From NCBI GenBank assembly GCA_016211105.1, contig JACQSX010000016.1:1-64000 (forward strand): a DNA stretch of 64,000 nucleotides. The letters run 5' to 3'. Origin of the DNA: Acidobacteriota bacterium. Lineage in GTDB: Bacteria; Acidobacteriota; UBA6911; JACQSX01. The position numbers were made by a program, and so were the translations under genes. The notes beneath the pieces are model-generated. The model was given only the letters and a program-made list of their open reading frames with translations, had not been told where the DNA came from and ran no database searches. Positions 25,807 through 34,320 of this stretch are shown here, in pieces. The first letter of the stretch is position 1, and every line of letters starts with the position of its first letter.

Positions 25807-28014
25807 ATGGATAGTGCTCTGCTGATTCGACCCATTGAAAACCGGTCAAATTACTACACTCTCTGGCACATTTTCTTTGTTTTGAATCTTGTTGCGATTT
25901 CACCTTTAGGCTGGGGCCAGTCCTCTCCCACAGCAAGAAAGGTGATATATGCCCAGTACGTTCAGGACAACATTACGATTGACGGCCTGTTAGATGAGCC
26001 CGCGTGGCAAATGGCGCAACCGGCCAAAGACTTCATCCAGAAAGAACCAACAGAGGGAGACCCAGCTTCGGAGTGGACCGAAGTGAAAATTCTCTACGAC
26101 AATCAGAACTTTTATATTGGTATTTATTGCCACGATCGGATGCCTGAGAAGATCGTGATCGCGGATATCCGCAGAGACTTTGAGGCGGGCGAGCAAGACT
26201 ATGTTGCAATTGTACTGGACACCTTCAACGACAAAAGCAACGGATACTACTTTGCAACCACGCCAGCAGGTGGCTTGCGGGATCAGCAGATTTTCAACGA
26301 GGGCAGATATGTCAATTTAAGCTGGGATGGCGTCTGGCATGCCCAAGGCCGTGTCCATCAGGAGGGCTGGTCGGTCGAACTTGCCATCCCTTTCAAGACC
26401 CTCCGGTTCAGCAGAGAGAAGAAGCAGGTTTGGGGATTTCAGGTCCTTCGTCAGATTCGCCGCAACAATGAAGCGACTTATTGGTCTCCTATCCCGCGGA
26501 GATACACTGTGACCCGCGCGTTGCCTTACACCGGGGAGTTGCGAGGTTTTGAAAACGTGGAACCGGGGAGAAATCTTACGGTGAAACCTTACATTCTAGG
26601 CGGGGTAGAGCGGTTTTCGTCGCGCGGAAAGGGAACGGAGGGCGATTTCGACGGGGGCCTGGACGTCAAATACGGGCTGACCTCGGGTCTCACCTTAGAT
26701 CTTACTCTCAACACCGATTTCTCCCACGTGGAAGCAGATGCAGAGCAGGTCAATCTTACCCGCTTCCCTCTTTTCTTTCCCGAAAAACGAGAGTTCTTCC
26801 TCGAAAACTCCGGCATCTTCGAATTTGGAGCCCCAGACCGCAACGAGGCCCTTTTGTTTCATAGCCGCAAGATTGGGTTGGTCGGTGGGGACCCTATCCC
26901 CATTCTTGGAGGAGTACGGCTGACCGGCCGGGCAGGGAGGAATTATGTGGGGCTTATGAACATTCAAGCCCGCTCGGAAGCCTCGGTTCCTGCCACCAAT
27001 TTTACAGCTACACGCTTTCGCCGCGATATTTTCTCCAGTTCGAATGTGGGGCTCATCGTTCTGAACCGACAATCCGGACAGCCCAATAACTCCAACCAGG
27101 GTTACGGTGCCGACGCTAACTTTTTGTTTTTCCAAACCGATCTCCGATTCAACACGACCCTTGCCAGGACCCTGACCCCTGGGATTGTCGGAAACGACTG
27201 GCTCCGCCGGGTTGAGGGGGAATGGCAAAGCGGTCTGGTCCGCGTGTTGAGCTCCTATGTAGATATCCAGAAAAACTTCAATCCGGAAATGGGGTTTGTG
27301 CGGCGGCCTGGCCGGCGGATCCTCCACAGCGAATTCGAGTTGAGACCCCGTCTGCGCTATGAAAGCCGCCTTGGGTCCTTCATGCGCGACATTTTTCTTT
27401 CACTGCAATCTGAGCACACGTTGTTTTCCGAAGGCTCAACCGAGACCAAGTTGCTCCGTCCCCAGCTCCAAATCGACTTTCAGAACGGAAGCTCCTTCCA
27501 GGCCCGACACACCCAGAACTTCGAACGGCTTCTCAAGCCCTTTGAGATCAGCCCCGGCGTTGTGATTTCCAGAGGGGACTATCCTTTTAACGATTCCTAC
27601 CTTTCCTATTCGTCAAATCAGAGCAGGCCACTTTCCGGAACGCTCGCGTACAATTGGGGAGACTTTTTTGGCGGCAAAAAGAAAACTCTGGAAGTCAGCG
27701 CAAAATTCCGATCCAGTTATCGGCTATCAACCAGTATCAGCTATGCGAGAAACAACGTGGACTTGGTGGCAGGAACCTTCTCAACGGATCTGGTCGGCTT
27801 TCGAGTGAACTATTCCTTCAGTGCCACGATGTTCTTGGATTCTTTTATCCAATACAGCAGCGACGCGGACAGAGTCAGTTCCAACATTCGTTTTCGCTAT
27901 ATCCACCGGCCGTTGAGCGATGTTTACATCGTTTACAACGAACAGCGCGACACTTTTCTGAACAGGAATGACCGGAGCCTGACCCTCAAATATACGCACC
28001 TGCTGAATTTCTAA
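25807..28014 (+). CDS. CBM9-like/DUF5916 outer-membrane protein (island copy)
   Basis: This 735-residue protein has a signal segment (FFVLNLVAISPLGWGQSS). A CBM9-like domain includes TIDGLLDEPAWQMAQPAKDF, IQKEPTEGDPASEW and the WSVELAIPFKTLRFS strand. A DUF5916 beta-rich region contains [17 protein letters not shown] and ends KYTHLLNF, a barrel-type C-terminal Phe. It is a paralogue of the protein at 11084-13267. Lying between an amidohydrolase/CFFYMH pair and the TonB receptor run, it probably contributes an outer-membrane binding or translocation step for the island substrate. The ATG at 25807 has a weak ribosome-binding site (GGAGCATGATGG). Confidence 0.86.
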   Translation: MDSALLIRPIENRSNYYTLWHIFFVLNLVAISPLGWGQSSPTARKVIYAQYVQDNITIDGLLDEPAWQMAQPAKDFIQKEPTEGDPASEWTEVKILYDNQNFYIGIYCHDRMPEKIVIADIRRDFEAGEQDYVAIVLDTFNDKSNGYYFATTPAGGLRDQQIFNEGRYVNLSWDGVWHAQGRVHQEGWSVELAIPFKTLRFSREKKQVWGFQVLRQIRRNNEATYWSPIPRRYTVTRALPYTGELRGFENVEPGRNLTVKPYILGGVERFSSRGKGTEGDFDGGLDVKYGLTSGLTLDLTLNTDFSHVEADAEQVNLTRFPLFFPEKREFFLENSGIFEFGAPDRNEALLFHSRKIGLVGGDPIPILGGVRLTGRAGRNYVGLMNIQARSEASVPATNFTATRFRRDIFSSSNVGLIVLNRQSGQPNNSNQGYGADANFLFFQTDLRFNTTLARTLTPGIVGNDWLRRVEGEWQSGLVRVLSSYVDIQKNFNPEMGFVRRPGRRILHSEFELRPRLRYESRLGSFMRDIFLSLQSEHTLFSEGSTETKLLRPQLQIDFQNGSSFQARHTQNFERLLKPFEISPGVVISRGDYPFNDSYLSYSSNQSRPLSGTLAYNWGDFFGGKKKTLEVSAKFRSSYRLSTSISYARNNVDLVAGTFSTDLVGFRVNYSFSATMFLDSFIQYSSDADRVSSNIRFRYIHRPLSDVYIVYNEQRDTFLNRNDRSLTLKYTHLLNF

Positions 28015-28179
28015 AGGTAATGCGCGCGACGGTCAACGACCAGGAGCCGTTCTTCGGATCATGGCCAGACGGCAAGGCAAGCCCCCCTGAGGGGCATAAG
28101 TCTTCGAGACGCGGATCACATGGCCCCACACTTCCAACCGATCCCAGTTTTTCCCGGTAACCAGGGATGTATCCACGCT

Positions 28180-28470
28180 TTTCTGCTGCTGCATGTAAGC
28201 GTGGTGCTTTTCTAAAAACTCCACCTGCATCACCAGGTTCACGACCTTGTCCTTCAGATGCTCGTTTTCCGCCAGCGCCCTCTCCCGGGCTGAGGGCGCC
28301 ACTCGGAGCTGCACTACGCTTGCCTGTTGGCCACCACCTGCTGATGAACGTGGCGGGAACCTGGTATTCCCGAGCGGCCTGTGAAACCGCCTTCTTGGCC
28401 GGCGGTAACCTCGGCCACCACCTGCTGGTTTGAATTCGAGTGAAAACTTCCGGAGAATTTTTCCATGGCT
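28180..28470 (-). pseudogene. IS3-family transposase OrfA remnant, frameshifted
   Basis: Two overlapping minus-strand frames contain pieces of an IS3/IS150-type OrfA. One gives AKKAVSQAAREYQVPATFIS, the HTH region. The other gives ARERALAENEHLKDKVVNLV plus MQVEFLEKHH, the leucine-zipper region. They are linked only through a frameshift. No OrfB, no terminal repeats and no target duplication were found, so this is a decayed fragment. The rest of 28015-28700 shows no gene. Confidence 0.6.
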
Positions 28471-28704
28471 CACTGGTTCCTGATATCGGCAAGCCCGCTG
28501 CTACCGGCTTACCCGAAGACCCAACCAGCCCTGTTCTCTAATCTGATGAGAATCTGTCCATGAGAGGGGCACAGTCGGCTCAGCCTTTCCTCGCGGCTTG
28601 CCCTGGTCGCTTGTGGTGCTTTTGTCGTGGGTGGTCTTTTTCAGGCGGGTATTTGTACGTCAATTCGTTTCTAGAACGGGATCTTGGAGCAACGAAAATT
28701 TTTT

Positions 28705-28831
28705 CATAAATTTTATGTTGACAAGCTCTCAGCATGAGAGATATACCGACACCACACTGTGGGACGAGAGGCCCACTTCTCAGTTTATTTAGAAGCGTAC
28801 TTATAATTTTTGATCCCGTTTTAGTTGTCCC
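28705..28831 (+). promoter_or_regulatory. Conserved promoter plus structured leader, copy B
   Basis: This is the second copy of the block at 22572. It has -35 TTGACA (28718-28723), a 17-base spacer, -10 ATATAC (28741-28746), hairpin GTGGG (28759-28763)/CCCAC (28772-28776) with an 8-base loop, and the conserved end TCCCGTTTTAGTTGTCCC. Unlike copy A, its GTCCC (28826-28830) can also fold with a following GGGAC (28835-28839) around TAGT. It stands 109 bases before the first TonB receptor and is the only strong promoter seen ahead of the 28.9-55.1 kb run, so it may drive much of the island. Confidence 0.65.
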
Positions 28832-28939
28832 TAGTGGGACAGGCGGGGGGCATGTGGGCGAACGCCACGTTCGTCATGACTTTCTGGCTTCTTCTGAATC
28901 TTTGGAAAGCTTTCATCTAAACAAGGGGAGGGGACGTGT

Positions 28940-31900
28940 ATGTCTAAAGTAGGAGCCTACTCGATTGGAATCGTAGTCGTGGTCGCTTGTCTTTGGGCGG
29001 CAACTTTGGGGCAGGGGACGAGCGTGAGCATTCTTGGAACCGTCTACGATCAGTCCCAAGCAATTCTTCCTGGTGTCTTGGTAACCGCGACCGATAAGAA
29101 CACCGGACAGAAACGGACGGCTATTACCGACGATCAGGGGCGCTACATCATGGCGCAAATGAAAGTAGGTAACTATGTCGTCCAGGCAGAGCTACCCGGT
29201 TTTCAAACGGCGACGCGGGAAACCACACTGACGCTGGAAGGAGACGGTGTGATTAATTTTACGCTCACCGTGGGAGCGGCGGCAACCGAGGTGACTGTTA
29301 CTTCGGAAGCTCCTTTGGTGGAGACAACCACGAGTTCCGTCAGGAGTTTGGTAGACCACCAGCAGATACGGGATTTGCCCCTCAATGGGCGGAGCTTCAC
29401 GGATCTGGCCACTCTGCAGACCGGAGTGCTCGTAAATTACTGGGGCATGACTGCCCAGACTCAGACCGGCGCCGAGGGAATCAAGATTTCCATTGCTGGA
29501 ACCCGCGTTACCAGGAGTTCCTTCCTGTTGGATGGGACCGATATTCGCAACCTGCGCGGTGGGAGTCCCGGATCTGTCGCCGGGGTCCAGTTGGGAGTAG
29601 ACACGGTTCAGGAGTTCAGCGTCATCACCAGTGTAGCCAGTGCTGAGTATGGAAATTTTGCAGGCGGGGTAGTTAACGCCGTTACTAAATCGGGAACCAA
29701 TGGTTTTCACGGAAGCCTTTTTGAATTTCATCGTAACAGCGCGTTGGATGCGCGAAACTTTTTCGACCGGGACGTGGCAAATCCACTCACCAGAAGCAAT
29801 CCTCCGCCGTTTAAACGCAATCAGTATGGATTCACTCTGGGAGGACCGATCAAGAAAGACAAGCTGTTTTTCTTTGCCAGCCTGGAACGGCTCCACGACC
29901 GGCTGACAACCACCCGGACCAGCGTTGTTCCCAGCCTGGACGCGCGCCGGGGGTTCATTCCTAACCAGGGTCAGTTCACCGTAAGCCCGATTACCAAGCC
30001 GATCTTGGACACCTACCCACTTCCCAATGGGCCCGCTCGGCCAGATGGTACTGCGGATCGTATTTCTCCGGCGCGCTATACCAGTGACGAGACCTATTTC
30101 GTCAGCAAAGTAGATTGGCAGTTGAGTGAGAAGGATATGTTCGCCGCTCGGTATCTCATCGATATTGGCGACAAGTTTTCGCCCTCGCCGACGACCCTGG
30201 ATGTTGTCTATTCGGATGCGTTCAGCCGAGCCCATTTTATCGTGCTGGAGTGGAAGAGATTGTTCTCTGCCAAGCTTATCAATGAAGCTCGCGTGTCCAT
30301 GAATCGGACGTACAACGGCAATGAGGCCGTGGAACAGACTCCCTTGCCGCCAGCGATGCATTTTAATCCCTTCATGTTCCGGCCCACGGGCAGGCCGAGT
30401 TTTGGTCAGCTCAGTGTCCCGTCGATAGACACGCTGGGGTTCTTCGATAGCCAACTGCAAACCTATGTGCAGAACCGGTTCCAGTATATTGACAACTTGA
30501 GCTACGCCAGTGGCGCGCATTCTTTCAAAGTGGGCTTCAACATTCATCGAATCCAGCTCAACGTGTACAGCCCGCTGTCCATGGGAGGGACTTACAGTTT
30601 CGTGAGTCTGAAGGATTTGATCACCGGAGCCACTCCCAGAAGATACAGCGGGGGTGTCACAGGTTACATGCCCCGCGGTATGCGGCAGGTCCTCATGGGA
30701 TTTTACGCCCAGGACGACTGGAGAATTCGCCCTAACTTCACCCTCAACGCAGGGGTGCGCTACGAGCCGATTACCCTCCCAGTGGAGGTTGCAGGAAGGT
30801 TGAGTAACTTGAGCTTTCCCAGCGACAGCGCCGTGACCCTTGGAAATCCCTGGGTTAAAGTCAATACATCGCTGCGGAACTTTGCGCCGCGACTGGGAAT
30901 GGCGTGGGATTTGTTCGGGGACGGAAAGACGTCGATTCGCGCGGGCTATGGGGTGTTCTATGAGCTATTCGCTCCCCTTTTCTACTTTAATGCGGTAAAT
31001 GGAAATACGCCGTTTGAACTCTTAATTACCCGAGATCGCCCTCCGTTCCCGAATCCGGTGGCAGATCTGGGCGGGGATTTCAGCCGGTTCCCTGTCTCTG
31101 TGAGAACTATGTCCGATGAAATAAAACAGGGAGGCGTTCACCAGTTCAACCTCTCCCTTCAACACGAGCTCCTTTCAGGGCTCGTAGGAGAGCTTACCTA
31201 TACGGGATCGCGCGGGTACAATCTGGTACGCAAGGTGGAGCGAAACGCGGCCATTGCGCAAAGAGACGGGGAAGGACGTTACCCTTTCTTTCCCGCCAAT
31301 GCTGTCCGGCGTAACCCTTCCTTTCAAGGGATCAGTGACCTGATGTGGGACGGAGATTCTCTCTATAATGCTCTTGGCATGACGGTGCGAAAGCGCTTCA
31401 GCCAGGGTTACAGTTTTCAATTGTCTTATACCTTTGGCAAGTTCATCGATGATGCGACGACGCATGTGGGCGGGGAAGACTATGGCGCCTCAGGACAAAA
31501 TGCCCTCTTTCCGGACGACCCGCATTTTAATCGCTCCTTGTCGACTCTGAATATCCGCAACCGCCTTTCAGTCAATGGATCTTGGATTCTTCCGTTCGGA
31601 TCCGGGCAAGCCGTTGGTAGCAACTGGAGCGGCATTACCGAGAAAGTTCTGGGGGGGTGGACACTGAACGGTATTCTCACTGCATCGGACGGGACCTGGA
31701 TGACTGTGGTGATTCCATCCCTGGATTGGAGCCGGAGCCGCGAACGTGGGACCGAGCGGCCCAGCCTGATTCCTGGGGGAAACCAGAATCCGGTGCTGTC
31801 CGGCGGCCGCGACCCCAACAAGTATTTTGATACCACTCAGTTTGTGCTCGGTCCGCAAGGTTACTATGGAACCTTGGGGCGCAACACACTCAATAGGCCT

Positions 31901-32131
31901 GGAGTGCTTACGGTCGATTTTTCCATCCAGAAGAACTTTAATTTTACTGAAGAAAAATACTTCCAGATCAAGGCGGAGATGTTCAACGTTGCCAATCGCG
32001 CCAATTTCGATTCGCCGAATACTCAGGTCATCCTGGATGAAGCGGGCCGGCGCGATTTGACCGCAGGACGGATCACGGCGACGGTTACGACATCGCGGCA
32101 GATCCAGTTTGCCGCGAAGTTTTATTTCTAA
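28940..32131 (+). CDS. Oar-type TonB-dependent outer-membrane receptor (1)
   Basis: This 1,063-residue protein has a signal peptide (IGIVVVVACLWAATLGQG). A carboxypeptidase-regulatory-like beta-sandwich (~28-110: SILGTVYDQSQAILPGVLVT) precedes a plug domain (LVDHQQIRDLPLNGRSFTDL, then FLLDGTDIRN and GVVNAVTKSGTNGFHGSLFE). A large barrel ends TTSRQIQFAAKFYF. This is the Oar/Cna-B receptor type that is massively expanded in Acidobacteriota. It would import a large ligand in a TonB/ExbBD-dependent way; no TonB-ExbBD genes lie in the window. The ATG follows AAGGGGAGGGGACGTGT. It diverges more from the other two receptors than they do from each other. Confidence 0.92.
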   Translation: MSKVGAYSIGIVVVVACLWAATLGQGTSVSILGTVYDQSQAILPGVLVTATDKNTGQKRTAITDDQGRYIMAQMKVGNYVVQAELPGFQTATRETTLTLEGDGVINFTLTVGAAATEVTVTSEAPLVETTTSSVRSLVDHQQIRDLPLNGRSFTDLATLQTGVLVNYWGMTAQTQTGAEGIKISIAGTRVTRSSFLLDGTDIRNLRGGSPGSVAGVQLGVDTVQEFSVITSVASAEYGNFAGGVVNAVTKSGTNGFHGSLFEFHRNSALDARNFFDRDVANPLTRSNPPPFKRNQYGFTLGGPIKKDKLFFFASLERLHDRLTTTRTSVVPSLDARRGFIPNQGQFTVSPITKPILDTYPLPNGPARPDGTADRISPARYTSDETYFVSKVDWQLSEKDMFAARYLIDIGDKFSPSPTTLDVVYSDAFSRAHFIVLEWKRLFSAKLINEARVSMNRTYNGNEAVEQTPLPPAMHFNPFMFRPTGRPSFGQLSVPSIDTLGFFDSQLQTYVQNRFQYIDNLSYASGAHSFKVGFNIHRIQLNVYSPLSMGGTYSFVSLKDLITGATPRRYSGGVTGYMPRGMRQVLMGFYAQDDWRIRPNFTLNAGVRYEPITLPVEVAGRLSNLSFPSDSAVTLGNPWVKVNTSLRNFAPRLGMAWDLFGDGKTSIRAGYGVFYELFAPLFYFNAVNGNTPFELLITRDRPPFPNPVADLGGDFSRFPVSVRTMSDEIKQGGVHQFNLSLQHELLSGLVGELTYTGSRGYNLVRKVERNAAIAQRDGEGRYPFFPANAVRRNPSFQGISDLMWDGDSLYNALGMTVRKRFSQGYSFQLSYTFGKFIDDATTHVGGEDYGASGQNALFPDDPHFNRSLSTLNIRNRLSVNGSWILPFGSGQAVGSNWSGITEKVLGGWTLNGILTASDGTWMTVVIPSLDWSRSRERGTERPSLIPGGNQNPVLSGGRDPNKYFDTTQFVLGPQGYYGTLGRNTLNRPGVLTVDFSIQKNFNFTEEKYFQIKAEMFNVANRANFDSPNTQVILDEAGRRDLTAGRITATVTTSRQIQFAAKFYF

Positions 32132-32286
32132 GGAAATCGTGTTTGGCTTACGGAGGATTCATGACGTGAGACTAGTGACACTAGGTTATGGGAAGTGCTG
32201 GCAGGATTGGATTTTCGAGGGGCTGTTATACGGAGAAGACAGCGGACCGCAGGATTGAATTAATCGAAAGGAAAGAGATAGGAATC

Positions 32287-34212
32287 ATGAAGACCAAAAC
32301 GACAGGATGGATTGCTTTATTGATTTTGTTTATTCCCTTTCTTGGAGCCGGGTATGGACAGGGGGCCGGAGATTTACAGAAAAAGCTGGACTTACTAAGC
32401 GCCTATCCAGACCTGATTGTGTTCAATGGCAAGATTGCTACCCTGGACGTAAAGACGACAACTGTGCAGGCGATGGCGATCAAGAATCACAGGATCCTGG
32501 CCGTGGGAACCAATGACGAGATGAAGTTCTTGGCCGGTCCCAAAACCGAGATGCTGGATGTAAAAGGGAGAACGGTCTTACCAGGCCTCATCGAAGTACA
32601 CGATCACGTCCATACGTTTGCCGAACTGCATCGGTTGACGGACGGTTCCCTTGTTCAGAAGTTTGGCCCTGAAGCTCAAATTACCTTTGCCAAGAGCAAC
32701 ACGATTGATGGGATGGTCAAGGCAGTGGAAGCGGAGGTCAAGAAAAGAGCCGATGAGCTGGGCCCAGGGAAGTGGGTCATCGTGGCCATGTGGTCAGAAA
32801 GGGATCCGTCCCAACCCCGCGAAGGGATCAGTTGGTCCTCGCCTGCGGGTCAAGATCTTTACCAAACGCGCGCGGTGGCCAGGGCGGTGATCGGAAGAGA
32901 TCTAGTCAGCAAAGCTTCGCTGGACAAAATAGCGCCCAACAATCCCGTGCTGGTGCGGGCGGCAGGGCAGGTTCCCACAAGTGTTTACAATACCAAGGCC
33001 ATCGAAGTGGTGAGAGCGTTGATGGGACCCGCCGGTGCGCCGGATGATGGAAAGATCGGCGGCACGGTACAGGAATATTTTCTTTTTGACATCTTGCTGA
33101 AGGGGAGGGCCGAGGCAGGGGCTGATGTCCTGAAGATGGAGCTGGAGAACTGCCTAACGCCCTACGGCGTTACCAGCCTCAGAACCCGCATGGCCTCTCC
33201 GTCTGTCTTGGAAGCTTTGAATCTGCTGGAGCAACGAAAGGAGCTCAATGCCCGGTGGGCCTGGGTCAATTCGATCGGCTTTGATTTTGCTCCCAATGTA
33301 GTGGATTACTACAAAACCTTTCCTGACTTTCGAGGTCATGGCTCTGAGTATCTGTGGTATATCGGATCCGGTACTGAGAGTGATCCGTACCGATGCACTC
33401 AGGCCGGAAAGCCCAGAGACCCGAACCGCAATCCTGCTGAACTATACACGCTGCCTTGCGACGCGCCGGATCCAGAACATATCAACTATTCCGCATCGGA
33501 AAACTGGCGAGATACGCAAGGCATGCTGGAGAGCAGGGTTCGAATCGACCAAATGCATGGGCAGACCGATGGCACCTACGATGCAATGTTTTACATGATC
33601 GAAAAGGCCATCAAAGAAGGAAAGATTACGGAGCAGGAAGTCAGAGACATGAGGATCGGCCTGGAGCACAACGCCATCACCCGGCCGGATCAAATGGCGA
33701 AGCTGGCAAAGTACGGCATTTACTTGACGTTGCAGCCATTTCACTATTTCCGGGACACACTGCAGTTTGTGCGAGACTATGGCGAGCGGTTCTTGGAGTG
33801 GGGACAACCCGCAAAGGCCTTCACGAGTGCTGGTGTAAAGTTCACGATCAACACTGCGTATCATTTGACCAACGGGAGGCCGGAACAGATTGGGCAGCCG
33901 GCTCCAGCCAGCTTCCGGAACAACAGCATCTGGCCGCATCTGGCTTTCTATGTCACTCGTGAGGTTGATGGAAGGACCTACTTGCCGGAGCAGGGCCTCG
34001 ATCGAGTCGCGGTGATCCGGGCAATCACAAACACTCCGGCCGAGCTCATGTTCAAAGAAAAGGAGTTAGGTTCTTTGGAGGTGGGGAAGTTGGCGGACTT
34101 CATTGTCATTGATAAAGATTATTTCACGATCCCTGCGGACCAAATCGAGACGATCACGACGTTGATGACCGCAGTGGGAGGAAAAGTTGTTTATCGTAAC
34201 AGCAAGTTCTAA
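32287..34212 (+). CDS. Secreted YtcJ-type amidohydrolase (island copy 2)
   Basis: This 641-residue protein starts at ATG 32287. An upstream in-frame ATG at 32188 would add 33 residues ahead of the obvious signal peptide (TTGWIALLILFIPFLGAGYG). It has the same architecture as the protein at 22786: NGKIATLDVK, GLIEVHDHVHTFAELHRLTD with HDHVH as metal motif, an insertion (PSQPREGISWSSPAGQDLY) after MWS, NTAYHLTNGRPEQIGQPAP and LGSLEVGKLADFIVIDKDYF. The second residue after the HDH motif is Val-His rather than Ala-His. It sits between two TonB receptor genes, which supports periplasmic processing of an imported substrate. Confidence 0.88.
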   Translation: MKTKTTGWIALLILFIPFLGAGYGQGAGDLQKKLDLLSAYPDLIVFNGKIATLDVKTTTVQAMAIKNHRILAVGTNDEMKFLAGPKTEMLDVKGRTVLPGLIEVHDHVHTFAELHRLTDGSLVQKFGPEAQITFAKSNTIDGMVKAVEAEVKKRADELGPGKWVIVAMWSERDPSQPREGISWSSPAGQDLYQTRAVARAVIGRDLVSKASLDKIAPNNPVLVRAAGQVPTSVYNTKAIEVVRALMGPAGAPDDGKIGGTVQEYFLFDILLKGRAEAGADVLKMELENCLTPYGVTSLRTRMASPSVLEALNLLEQRKELNARWAWVNSIGFDFAPNVVDYYKTFPDFRGHGSEYLWYIGSGTESDPYRCTQAGKPRDPNRNPAELYTLPCDAPDPEHINYSASENWRDTQGMLESRVRIDQMHGQTDGTYDAMFYMIEKAIKEGKITEQEVRDMRIGLEHNAITRPDQMAKLAKYGIYLTLQPFHYFRDTLQFVRDYGERFLEWGQPAKAFTSAGVKFTINTAYHLTNGRPEQIGQPAPASFRNNSIWPHLAFYVTREVDGRTYLPEQGLDRVAVIRAITNTPAELMFKEKELGSLEVGKLADFIVIDKDYFTIPADQIETITTLMTAVGGKVVYRNSKF

Positions 34213-34320
34213 ATGAGAGATAAGTCGGCAAATTTGGGAGGGGAGACGTACTTCCTCCAGATTTTTCACTCGAACACTTAGTGGCACTGGAGTCCCCTCT
34301 CAGTCAATAGACTGGAGGCA

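Noticed and set aside
29192-30547. 451-codon minus-strand open frame inside TonB receptor 1
   Set aside because: It is antisense to a full-length receptor with clear domains, has no ribosome-binding site or signal sequence, and its composition mirrors the codon bias of the sense gene.
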